DNA of 64,000 nucleotides from Amorphophallus konjac. Taxonomy: Eukaryota; Streptophyta; Magnoliopsida; Alismatales; Araceae. This document shows positions 31,266 through 41,780 of this stretch, one piece after another. The position numbers and the translations under genes were made by a program. The notes beneath the pieces are model-generated. The model saw nothing but the letters and a program-made list of their open reading frames with translations, was not told the DNA's origin and ran no database searches. Within the stretch, counting starts at the first letter, position 1, and the number at the start of each line of letters is the position of its first letter. The stretch spans positions 147,378,732 to 147,442,731 of the forward strand of contig CM040117.1 of NCBI GenBank assembly GCA_022559845.1. Reading direction: 5' to 3'.

Positions 31266-33593
31266 ATGGATGCTCGAGGGATGATTGCCGAAGGTCACTC
31301 AACAATGAAGCCCCCATTCTTTGATGGATCAAACTACGCATACTGGAAGAACAGTATGCAAGTGTTCCTCAGAGCTAAGGATTATGAGATTTGGAAGATT
31401 GTCAGCAAGGGACCTTATGAGCTGTCCCCGAATGAAGATGTATGGACCAATGAGGAGATCAGAAGGTCCACGCTGAATTGGAGTGCTATAAATGCTATCC
31501 AGTGCACTCTGCATCCTACAGAATTCTCCCGTGTGTCTGCTTGCAAATCAGCTAAGGAGATGTGGGATGCGCTGGAAGTAATTCATGAAGGTACATCTCA
31601 AGTAAGAGAGCAGAAGGCCAATCTTCTTGTATCTGAGTATGAAGCCTTCAAGATGAAGCAGAACGAGTCCATCAGCGAAATGTACGCTCGGCTGACTGTC
31701 ATAACAAATGGCCTCAGAGGTTTTGGGAAACCTCAGACAGAGTATGATGTAGTGAGGAAAATTCTGCGCTCCCTGACTCCCATTTGGCACACCAAAGCAA
31801 TAGTGATGGAGGAGTCAAGGGACTTGCGTAATACTAAAGCTGATGAGCTGATTGGCTCACTAATGGCATATGAGATAAACATGCCAAGGACAGATGAAGC
31901 CGAGAGGAAGAAGAAGCCGATAGCGCTGAAGGCTAGTTCCAGCAAATCAACAAAATCCAGCTCCAGCAGCTCTTCATCATCAGAGGAGAGCCTAAATGAA
32001 GAAGAAGATGTGACTCGATCTGAGATAGCCATGATGACTAGAGAGTTCAGGCGATTTCTCAGAAAGGGAGCAGGACGGTTCGGCCAGAAGAAATACAATG
32101 GTGGCCGAAAGGATAAAAGGTATAAATCTAAATCTGTAAAGAAAAATGAAGCTAATGTCTGTTATCAATGCAGGAAACCAGGGCATCTGAAAGCTGACTG
32201 TCCAGACAATCAGAAACATAAGGACAGGTCAAAGAAGAAAACCAAGAAGGGAAGAGCTATGATCAGCACATGGAGTGATGAAGATGAAGGCTCTTTCAGC
32301 AGCAGCTCAGATAGTGAAGCCGAATCTGAACAGCCCATTTGCCTTATGGCAACAAGCTCCGAAGATAGAGAGGAGGACACAGATGAGGTAATCACTAGAT
32401 TTGAAAACTTCACAATTGCTGATTGGGTAGATGCTTATCATGACATAGCTGATAGAGCTGATGATATTAGAAAAGAGAATAGGCATCTTAGAAGAAAAAT
32501 CAATTCCATGCAAAATGATAAAACTCTATCTGATAAAATTGCATGTTTGGAATCTGAAAATGATAAACTGAAACTCACATGCTCTGAAGTAGAGGACATC
32601 AAAATTGAGTTAAAGGTTTCTAGGGAAGAGAATCTAAGGCTTGAAAATGAAATTGATGAATGGAAGCTGAAGATTCAAAAATGTGAAAGTGAAGTAAAAA
32701 TCATCTCTGAAAAATATGAAGCTGTCCTCAATGTCAACAATGAGCTGAAAAAGTCTATTGATGAACTTCAGAAAGATAATGAGGATAAAATGAAAACCAT
32801 TGAGAAAATGACCCAAGGAACAGATAACTTAAATGCTTTGTTAGGGTCAAAGGTTAATTTCAGAAAAGAGGGCCTAGGATTTAGTTCTAGTGCAACAAAA
32901 ACATTTGGGATGAGAACAATTTCATTTGTTGCTCAAAAGGAAAAGGGACCTCTAATTAGCATGAACTCAACAAATTTGATGAACAAAACTGCTAATCTGA
33001 AAAAGCCCAGTGCTGAGGAGAAGGGCAAACGAAAGGTTAATGAGCCTAGTAGAGCCAGCACATCCAAGCAGAATCCTAGGGCTCAGACTCAGGTTAGGGG
33101 TCAACCTACACAGTCCAGTAAACCCCAGGTCAAGGTAACCAAGTCTCCACCATCAACTCCACCTCTGAAGAAGACCCAATACAAACCTGTGTATAGGTCA
33201 GCAGGGTCCAAAGTACAGGGGAGACAGAGTGCTGCTAGGAGTCAACCCAATTATTTTTATCAACCCAGAGCTCAGACCCACTACAATGCACAGCCAACCT
33301 ACTTCAATAGGTCAGATTGGTCTAGAACTCAGGGTAGGTTTACAGGTCTTGCACACCAGGGTGCTCAATATCAAAGACCTTACAGTAGAAATTGGGTCAA
33401 TGGGTATGGTTACTGGACATCTAGAAACCAATATTTCCATAGCCAGCCCAGGAACTACTATGGCCAAAATTTTGTGAACACACCCTGGCCAGGCACTGGC
33501 ACAGAAATAACAATACTGTCAATAATCATGCTGCTGCCAATAAGAAAAAGAACAATAAAAAGAAAAGGAACAACAACAGAAGAAAATCTGTAG
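31266..33593 (+). CDS. gag: Gag of element B
   Basis: 775 codons from ATG 31266 (MDARGMIAEGHSTMKPPFFD). Residues about 15-230 form the copia-type capsid region (YAYWKNSMQVFL, YEIWKIVSKGPYEL, SISEMYARLTVITNGL, VVRKILRSLTPIWHTKA). A Ser/Glu-rich linker and a basic stretch precede one CCHC zinc knuckle (CYQCRKPGHLKADC, about residue 299). An acidic segment leads to a coiled coil (about 385-560), then a basic Gln/Tyr/Ser-rich tail. Near 33490 the frame appears to shift: an overlapping frame continues with an Asn/Lys-rich stretch and WVPNFST up to TAA 33713-33715, matching the gag end of C (WVP box), so the last codons listed here are probably out of frame. Role: particle formation and RNA binding in the cytoplasm. 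Confidence 0.92.
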   Translation: MDARGMIAEGHSTMKPPFFDGSNYAYWKNSMQVFLRAKDYEIWKIVSKGPYELSPNEDVWTNEEIRRSTLNWSAINAIQCTLHPTEFSRVSACKSAKEMWDALEVIHEGTSQVREQKANLLVSEYEAFKMKQNESISEMYARLTVITNGLRGFGKPQTEYDVVRKILRSLTPIWHTKAIVMEESRDLRNTKADELIGSLMAYEINMPRTDEAERKKKPIALKASSSKSTKSSSSSSSSSEESLNEEEDVTRSEIAMMTREFRRFLRKGAGRFGQKKYNGGRKDKRYKSKSVKKNEANVCYQCRKPGHLKADCPDNQKHKDRSKKKTKKGRAMISTWSDEDEGSFSSSSDSEAESEQPICLMATSSEDREEDTDEVITRFENFTIADWVDAYHDIADRADDIRKENRHLRRKINSMQNDKTLSDKIACLESENDKLKLTCSEVEDIKIELKVSREENLRLENEIDEWKLKIQKCESEVKIISEKYEAVLNVNNELKKSIDELQKDNEDKMKTIEKMTQGTDNLNALLGSKVNFRKEGLGFSSSATKTFGMRTISFVAQKEKGPLISMNSTNLMNKTANLKKPSAEEKGKRKVNEPSRASTSKQNPRAQTQVRGQPTQSSKPQVKVTKSPPSTPPLKKTQYKPVYRSAGSKVQGRQSAARSQPNYFYQPRAQTHYNAQPTYFNRSDWSRTQGRFTGLAHQGAQYQRPYSRNWVNGYGYWTSRNQYFHSQPRNYYGQNFVNTPWPGTGTEITILSIIMLLPIRKRTIKRKGTTTEENL

Positions 33594-33715
33594 GATCCAC
33601 TAAACAAAGTTCATTTAAACAAATGTGGATTCCGAAACATCTGCTTTCCTGCTTTGCTTCTAGTTCATTTACATTGGAGCCCAATCAGTCTTGGGTTCCA
33701 AACTTCTCTACCTAA

Positions 33716-35899
33716 TTGTGTATGCAGGTATGCCTGGCAGCCAAGAACAACTTGTGGTACATGGATAGCGGCTGCTCCAGGCATATGACAGGAGATAAGG
33801 CCAAATTTTGCATGCTGACTGAGAAAGTAGAAGGCCTTGTCACCTTTGGAAGCAACACAAAGGGTAGGATTATCGGATCAGGTAAGGTAGGTAAGTGTTC
33901 TACCAGCTGCATTGATGATGTTATGCTGGTTGAAGGGTTAGCCTATAATCTACTTAGCATCAGCCAGTTATGTGATAAAGGTTACAATGTTTTATTTAAT
34001 TCTCAATGCTGCAAGGTTTTTGAACCTGATTCTGATATTGTCAAATTTTCTGGAAAAAGAATAAATAATACTTACATGATAAATTTAGATGAAATTCAAC
34101 ACACTAACCTTTGCCTTACTGCCAGTAGAGAAGACATAGCATTTTTATGGCATCGTAGGTTAGGTCATGCTAGCTACACTGTTTTGCACAAATTAAATAA
34201 GCATGGCATGGTTAGAGGACTTCCTGAAGTCTCATTCAAGAAAGAAAATAAAATCTGTGATGCATGCACTCAATCAAAGATAACTAGAAAGTCATTTAAG
34301 TCTAGAACTGAAAATCTGTCTTCCAAACCCTATGAGCTGATACATATGGACCTTTTTGGGCCAACTAGATCTGTCAGCCTATCAGGGAGGAGGTATGGGT
34401 TTGTCATGGTAGATGACTTTTCTAGGTATACTTGGGTTTATTTCTTATCTAATAAGAGTGATGCTTTCTCTGAATTTCAAGAGTTTTATGATAAAACAAA
34501 TCAGAAAATTGAAAACATTTTGTCTGATCATGGAGGTGAGTTTGAAAACTCACAATTTGATGAATTCTGCAGGTCAAATGGAATCAACCACAGGTACTCC
34601 TCACCAAGGACACCTGAGCAGAATGGAGTTGTGGAGAGAAGGAACAGAACCCTAGTGGAAATGGGTCGTACACTCCTTGTCGAAGGTGGTCTACCAAGGA
34701 AATTTTGGGCTGAAGCAGTGAACACTGCCTGTTATGTAATTAACAGAGCCATGGTAAGACCTTCTACCCAGCAAACACCATATGAGATCTTAAAAGGTAA
34801 GAAACCTTCTATTGCTCACTTCAAGGTCTTTGGTTGTAAATGTTTCATTCACATAAATGATAAGAAGGACCTTGATAAATTTGAACCTAAAGGAGAACCA
34901 GGAATTTTTCTTGGCTATTCTGAAAACACCCGAGCATACAGAGTGTACAATCTGAACTCTAAGACTGTTGAAGAATCTCCACACATAGTTTTTGATGAAT
35001 CCTTGGTAAATTCTAATGTTGGTCAATGCAGGAATGAAAACAATGGTGAAATTCTGAAGGAAGGAGATCCTGCAGACAAATCCGAGGATGAAGAAGGACA
35101 TAAAGAGCTTAATGAAGAGGAGCCTACAGTTCAGGGGGAGGTAAATCAAGTTCATGATAGTCCAATTGCAAATATTAGATATCTCAAGGATCATCCTGTA
35201 GATAATGTTATTGGAAATCTGCATGACCCTCCTAGGACTAGAGGCCACTTAAGAATTCAACATGAACTGAATGCTTATGCTTTTGTATCAAACACAGAAC
35301 CCAAGTCCATTGACTGTGCTCTCCAAGATGTGCATTGGATTAATGCCATGCATGAGGAGCTCAATCAATTTGACAGGAATAAGGTGTGGTTTTTGGTTCC
35401 ACCTCCTGATCATGAAACAGTCATAGGGACTAAATGGGTATTTAGAAACAAAACTGATGAAGCAGGGAATGTTACTAAAAATAAAGCCAGACTTGTAGCT
35501 CAGGGGTACAATCAGGAATTTGGAATAGACTTTGAAGAGTCTTTTGCCCCTGTAGCTAGGTTAGAAGCAATAAGAATTTTATTGGCTTATGCATGTTCCC
35601 TAGGAATAAATCTTCAGCAGATGGATGTGAAATCTGCTTTTCTAAATGGGGAAATTAATGAGGATGTATATGTGAGACAGCCTCCTGGGTTTGAATGTTT
35701 AGATTTCCCTAATCATGTTTACAAGCTCAATAAAGCTCTCTATGGTTTAAAGCAAGCTCCTAGAGCTTGGTATGACAGGTTGAGCAAATTTCTCACCGAC
35801 AAGAACTTCACAAGAGGTATAGTTGATCAAACATTGTTTACCAAGGTAAGCCATCCAGATATTCTTATCATTCAGATTTATGTGGATGACATAGTGTGA
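33716..35899 (+). pseudogene. pol: Pol of element B, first part: protease, integrase, most of RT (truncated by deletion)
   Basis: Pol follows an in-frame TAA (33713-33715) at TTGTGTATGCAG|GTATGCC. Domains: protease [11 protein letters not shown] (about residue 18); pre-integrase zinc region ([29 protein letters not shown]); integrase core with D in [10 protein letters not shown] in SDHGGEFEN and E in [12 protein letters not shown]; a charged linker; RT with [66 protein letters not shown] and the catalytic YVDD. The frame ends at TGA two codons after YVDD because 26 bp present in C (43958-43983) are missing. Near IN it is four residues shorter than C. Order PR-IN-RT-RH is Ty1/copia. Confidence 0.92.
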
Positions 35900-35915
35900 G
35901 GAATTCTCTCAAATA

Positions 35916-36899
35916 ATGACTGATGAATTTGAAATGAGCTCAATGGGTGAGCTCAAACTATTTCTTGGACTGCAGGTTACACAAACAGAAGATGGCACCT
36001 TCATCTCTCAGTCCAAGTATGTAAAGAACTTATTGAAGAAGTACAAAATGGACAACCTCAAGGAAATAGCTACTCCAATGGGTACCTCAACCAGTTTGGA
36101 TGAAGATTCTAAAGGTAAACCTGTGGACCAAAGGCTATACAGAGGTATGATCGGATCTCTTCTCTATCTTACAGCATCTAGGCCTGATATACAATTTGCT
36201 GTGTGTTTATGCTCTAGATTTCAGGCCAGTCCTAAAGAAACTCACTTTAAAGCTGTGAAAAGGATTTTTAGGTATTTACTAGGCACCCAAGAACTAGGTC
36301 TCTGGTATCCTGCTAAGTGTGAGTTAGAGCTTCTAGCCTACACTGATGCAGACTATGCTGGGTGTCGAGTAGATAGAAAAAGCACCAGTGGCTACTGTCA
36401 ATTCCTTGGTGGCTGTCTAGTGTCTTGGGCATCTAAGAAGCAACACACTGTAGCATTATCCACAGCTGAAGCTGAGTATGTTGCAGCATGTAATTGTGCA
36501 GCCCAAGTACTTTGGATTAAGCACCAACTGGCTGATTATCAGATAAATCTGGGATGCATTCCACTTTTATGTGATAATACTAGTGCTATATGCCTTGCTA
36601 AAAATCCTGTTCACCATTCTAGGACTAAGCATATAGAGATAAAACATCATTTTCTTAGAGATGCTGTAAATAAAAATGAGATTGAAATGAATTTCATAGA
36701 AACTGAAAAACAAATTGCTGATATTTTTACTAAGCCTCTTGGGAATGAAAATTTAAGTTTCTTAGAAGAGAACTTGGCTTATGTAAATTTCAGCATGATG
36801 AATGATTGTTTAACTGCTGTGAATAAAATTTCTGATGTGGACTTGCATTTGATTGCTTGGATAATTCATGTGGATGTGAATATTGAAACAGACTCATAA
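35916..36899 (+). pseudogene. pol: Pol of element B, second part: RT end and RNase H
   Basis: Reads on from the deletion in a shifted frame. The ATG at 35916 is internal to RT and not a true start. RT thumb: MSSMGELKLFLGLQVTQ, FISQSKYVKNLLKKY, MGTSTSLDED, YRGMIGSLLYLTASRPDIQF. RNase H follows: LLAYTDADYAGCRVDRKSTS (first Asp), then WASKKQHTVALSTAEAEYVA (Glu), PLLCDNTSAICLAKNPVHHS (Asp) and RTKHIEIKHHFLRD. The C-terminus has QIADIFTKPL and about 60 further residues. RNase H motif residues look intact, so this part was functional until the deletion. Confidence 0.92.
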
Positions 36900-38624
36900 T
36901 CATTACTGAACATGCATGTAGAACTGTCCTGCATTGCATTTCTCTACATAACCTGTGGTATATTAAATAGTAGGCTACTAAAGGGCAGGGAAATCTGTCT
37001 GGAGGTTCTTACTATGTGTGAGATGGTCCTTGAGACCAGGTTCTCCGCCTAGTACCATGGGTTATATTGATTGATAGGGGAGTCTGAATGAGCATGAATT
37101 TCAAAATACTTTGTTCAGTGTTCAAAGAAAACATTGCATATATTCAGGGGGAGCTTGTCGAGTATTTGCATGTCTTTGCATATCATTCATTCATGACCTA
37201 TGCATAAGCTCTCTCTCAATTAATTCTTGCCTTTCATTAGCAAATTGCATGCATATAGACAGGGGGAGTATTGCTAGAAATTCAGAGTGGTTTCAACTTT
37301 CTTGAAGTCATTCAACCTTTAACTCTGAATACTTGTCTCTGACATTATGGCAATCTGTTGGTCAGTTCTGATTTCTAAGCAGTAGAAAATGGACTTCTTC
37401 ATTTATAAGAATTTGAATTGTTCAAAGACTGATGTAATGGTTTAAATCTTATAATGGTTGGAGTTTAAAGATTGCAATCAGTATATAAGTAAGTTGAAAA
37501 TTGATAAAACTCTCAACCTCTTTCTTATTTCATGTCAGACAAAGCTAATCATATCTGAAATCTGAAAACTCATCTGAAATCATGTTAGAGAGGTTAAGTA
37601 TGTGTATTGTTCTTAAACAAGTCATTCTGAAACATAAAAAGGACAGCTAAGAAAGATATTGAAAAACATTAAAAATCATTAAAAATTAATATTGGCAGAG
37701 CAATGACTGGTAAATCACTGAGAAACTGAGTGATCCATCAAAGAAGTGGACAACACTCATGTCATGAAGTGTATCAGCTATCTCTGTTTAAAATGTTCAA
37801 AACAGCAGGCTGGTTTCACTGAGTACCTGGGGGTAACTGGCGTCTGATAAACGTGTACCCTCACACAAAAAGGTGTAACTCAGTTCTGTTGAATTTGATC
37901 ATAGGCAGAATGGTCCATCTTGTTGAGTATCTAGGGGTATTGGCGTCTTATAAACGTATACCCTTACGCAGAAAGACTTATGGTACCTGAATGCTCAAAA
38001 TGATCTAATATTGATAATGCTGCTCCTTCAAAAGAAAAGTTCATGAGTGTCAATTTGTTTAGTTTCAATACATGACTTGGTTTCTCTCAATATTTTTTAT
38101 GAGACTATGAAAGTAAGATATTATGAAACTGAATCTTTCATGCAAATATGATTCTGGTTTATTGTTTTATCATGCACAGTGAACTTATCTATTGCTTGTA
38201 GTGCATGAACTCCAAATTTTATCATCCTTAAACCAGAACTCTTTCTGACAGCAGTTTCTAATTTCATATGACTGAAGACTCTATGCTTTAGAATGCTTAT
38301 TCATGAACTACCTGTTCAGAATGCCAGTCAGTTCTTCTCTTGATCCTTCCCTTCTATTTAATTTTTCCCTCCTCTTTGTTGATGGCAAAGGGGGAGAATA
38401 TTGTCTAGGGGGATGTCTAGGGGGAGAATACATATCTGTCTGAATTCTGAATTCATTCCAAGGGGGAGTGGGAGTGTATATGCATAATGATAAGGGAGAG
38501 TTTGAGGCAGTGAGTTGCATGCATTCATAGCATCTGCATGTCAATCTGCATAACTCATCATGTCTTTCATCAAACATATACCTATATGACAGGATGTTGC
38601 TATTCTACTTCATATGGGGTTGCC
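36900..38624 (+). other. 3' non-coding region of element B
   Basis: No protein-coding region beyond short chance frames and no envelope-like gene. It contains a GTTCTCCGCC block (37040-37050), GGGGGAG tracts (about 37146, 37262, 38391, 38409, 38421, 38462) and a duplicated stem-loop (37815-37880 and 37921-37980). This is the usual Sirevirus layout between pol and the PPT. Confidence 0.75.
37815..37980 (+). promoter_or_regulatory. Duplicated conserved stem-loop block of the Sirevirus 3' region (B copy)
   Basis: Two blocks about 104 bp apart, each TGAGTAYCT then GGGGTA, TTGGCGTCT or CTGGCGTCT, then TACCCT. Stems: GGGTA/TACCC (37831-37835, 37856-37860) and GGGTAT/ATACCC (37935-37940, 37958-37963). 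The matching pair in C uses GGGTAC/GTACCC. Confidence 0.6.
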
Positions 38625-38630
38625 ATCATC

Positions 38631-38644
38631 AAAAAGGGGGAGAT
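38631..38644 (+). other. Polypurine tract of element B
   Basis: AAAAAGGGGGAGAT directly before the 3' LTR, preceded by GTTGCCATCATC, which is complementary to TTGATTGATTGACAAC-type sequence early in the LTR. Confidence 0.88.
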
Positions 38645-41506
38645 TGTTGTGACCCCTCTATGTTGATGATGTTGACACTTGCTTTATTTCATTGGCAACA
38701 TCATTGTTTTGATTGATTGACAACTGTATTGATTTGATGAAATTGCTCTATCAGATTGACTATGTGTTCTTTGCATTTAATACACTGCTGTTTGCATTTC
38801 TCACTGCCATGGGTCGACGCATCCTCTGATGGGTCGACTCCTTTAGAAGACTTGTTTAGATTGAGTCTATACACTGGAAACTCTTCAATCGATTGAGTCT
38901 ATACACTGTGCATGTTAGATAAAGTCTATACAGCGTCAGTTCATGCATGTCTTAGGCTAAGTCTATACAGCGTCTTAGGCTAAGTGTGTACATCGTCAGT
39001 CGCTTACATTGTCTTAGGCTAAGTGTGTACAGCGTCTTAGGCAAAGTCTGTACAGCGTCAGTCGCATGCATGTATTAGGCTCAGTGTGTACAGCGTCAAC
39101 GCATTTCACTGGCTCATGTTACAGCGTCAACGCACTAAGTCTGTACACTTGATTCGCCTTTGAATTGGTCAAGTGTGTACATTCCTTCACTGTAGCTTTC
39201 ACGTATCAAAGTCTACACATCGTGAAAGTCTATACATTCATAACTTACCTTTCGCTCAAGGCATAGTCTATACACTGGGGTCTTCTCCTATGTTTCTTAA
39301 GTGAAGTCTGTACATTCGTTTCTGAAGCTTAAAGTCTATACAGTCCAGCCTATTCCTACGATCAAGGCTTTAGCTACACTCAAGTCTGTACATTGGCTTC
39401 GCTTCATCAAGTCTGTACAATTGAATCGCCAACTTCTTTGAAGTCTACACATCGCTTGATTTCCTGAAGTCTATACATCCACAGTGATATTTGAAGTCTA
39501 TACATCCATCGTGGAGCTTCAAGTCTACACATCGCTTGATTTCCTAAAGTCTGTACATCCACAGTGAAACTTGAAGTCTACACATTAGTCTTCAAATCCA
39601 AAGTCTGCACATTGGTCTTCGAATCCAAAGTCTATACAATGGTCTTCACACTTGAAGTCTATACATTCTATGTGCAGAGTTGATGTCTATACTGTGCCTT
39701 ATGACTGATCGAGTCTACACATTGGTCGGTGGCAAGTCTGTACACTGGCCTCAGCTATTCAAGTCTATTCACTGGACTGTTTGGTCAAGTCTATACACCC
39801 TTCAGTTGAAATTCCAAGTCTGTACATCGGACTGTGTTAAGTAAAGTCTATACATCCGATTGTGCAGTGTCTTAGCCATCGTCTCACATTCTTCAAGTCT
39901 ACACAATGGTCAGTGGTAAGTCTACACATTGGTTTTCATTCGAAGTCTGTACACTCACCAGTGAACGACAAGTCCACACATTGAACTGTAGCTGCTTGTT
40001 CTTCAACGTCTGTACATTGGGCTTTCACATGAAGTCTGTACATCCGTTCGCTCTGCATCGTTATCAAGTCTGTACAGCCACTCTTTGAGCATCAAGTATA
40101 TACATTGGTATTGGGTGAGCATAGTCAAGTCTGTACACTGCACTCGAGTCCGTTGTCTTCAGTAAAGTCTATACATTGGCATCGGTCTTCACCTTGAGTA
40201 TGTACAGTGGCTGCTTCATATAGGAAGTATGTACAGCCGTTGCCTCTTCATATAAAGTCTATACTTTGGGCAAGTCTGTACACTGGTTTTCCTTCTTATG
40301 AAGCCTTTATATTTACTAAGTCTATACACTGCTTTCCTTCTCATGAAGCCTTTACGATCATTGAGTCTATACACTGCGTTGTGCATACTTTGCATTGCAC
40401 TCGTGGTTGCAAAGCCTGTACAGGGTTTACAGTTAAACTGAATATGTTCTTGTCTGTCTGACAGGAATGCAGAGACAAATGAAGGGCACGTGATCCGAGG
40501 TACCTGGCTCGTGATCCGAGAAGAACAAGGTATCCAGATGAGGACACGTGTTCTGACACTCCATTGGATGCTGCCACGTGGTCCAAATGCTTTGGCGGGA
40601 AACGTGGAGAGCACACGCCTGCTGCTGCTGCTGCTATATATACATGCCTTCTTCCACAGAAGAAGGAAGATCGAAGACAGAAGGGAGAAAGTCTATACAG
40701 CCACAGCAAGGCTCCTTCGATCCACAGAGAGAAAAGAGAGAAGAAGAAGATACAGAGAAGAAGAAGAAATAGAGAAGAAGAAGAAGAAAAAGAGAGAGGA
40801 AGAGATCGAGAGAGATTGAGTTGAGAGAGAGCTGATTGAGAGTGAGAGTGAGAGAGTTTGTATCTCAGTCTCGTGGTTCAAAACCAGAGCTGAGCTTTAC
40901 TCTTTAGAGCTACATTGCTTTTGGGTTTTGCTTTTTCGTTTTGATTCTGTCTTTTCAATTCCGAACATTGTTTCTTCAAGCTGTGCGTCAGCGGTTGCAG
41001 TGGTAGTCTCCACTGGACGGGTTAAGCTGTATTTCCCCAGCGGTTACAGAGGATCAGATCCTCTAGTCGGCAAGCTGTAGTGCCCAGCGAAGCTGTGTAT
41101 CAGCAGGTTGTTTGGCCAAGCTGTAAAGCCCAGCGGACGTAAGCTGTGCTGCGCAGCAGGAAGCCATACTCGGTTGAGTGTGGGGTGGACGTAGGTCGTT
41201 GACCGAACCACCTAAAAATTGTGTGTGCAGTGTGTTTGTGTTTTTGTGTGATCTGTGTGCGATGGGAATTCTTGCTTAGCTTATTTGGCTGCATCGCTTA
41301 TGCTCATGTCTAGCTTTCGATATATAGATATGGTGAATGGCTTTCATGGGTTGACCTTTTGCTTAGCATTCTTCCTTTAGCTTAACTGATGTTTGTCTAA
41401 ATTCTGCTTTAGAACTTACAGTAGTTTTAAATTAGACAAGTTGATCTATTCACCCCCCTCTAGATCCACACTTAGTGGAGATAGACTGCGTCCATCTAAC
41501 CCAACA
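38645..41506 (+). repeat. 3' LTR of element B
   Basis: 2862 bp, nearly identical to 28343-31206, with TATATATA at 40635-40642 and the motif array at about 38857-40425. Followed by the ATGGC duplication. Confidence 0.95.
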
Positions 41507-41511
41507 ATGGC

Positions 41512-41780
41512 CACCATTTTCTGAATACTTATTGGCCTAGGCACTGGCACAAAATGGCAAAGTTGGTAACAATAATAGGGCTAGGACATAGCACCAGAAA
41601 AAGAAGACTAATTCTGTTGGTGTTGAGAAGAAAAGAAACAATGAAAAGAATGTTGGGAAATCCACCAAGTCAACCATGCTTAAACAAATGTGGATTCCCA
41701 AGAGTTTACTGTCTTGTTTAAATTGCTCTTCATATGTTTCGGAGCCCAAACACTTTTGGGTTCTAAAATCTTTTCCCTGA
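41512..41780 (+). pseudogene. gag: Gag of element C, 3' end, with gag stop
   Basis: Continuation of C gag after element B: a Lys/Asn-rich basic tail, KQMWIPKS and an EPKHFWVL box comparable with the gag end of B. The frame in line with pol closes at TGA 41778-41780, immediately before TTGTGTTTGCAG|GTATGCC, the same arrangement as in B. Confidence 0.75.

Larger units (their letters stand above)
28343..41506 (+). mobile_element. Element B: nearly intact Sirevirus (Ty1/copia), nested in gag of C
   Basis: LTRs at 28343-31206 (2864 bp) and 38645-41506 (2862 bp) begin TGTTGTGACC and end CCAACA, flanked by the perfect duplication ATGGC (28338-28342 and 41507-41511). Internal order is PBS, gag (775 codons open), pol, 1.75 kb tail with GGGGGAG tracts, PPT. 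LTR copies differ at only about one to two sites per hundred in the parts I compared, so it is young. It is disabled by a 26-bp deletion right after the RT YVDD motif and a shift at the gag end. Its proteins closely resemble those of C, but its LTR belongs to another family. Confidence 0.95.

Noticed and set aside
36900..38624. Possible envelope-like gene after pol of B, as described for some Sireviruses
   Set aside because: No open frame longer than about 90 codons, no signal peptide or membrane segment, and the stretch is filled with PPT-like tracts and the stem-loop pair.
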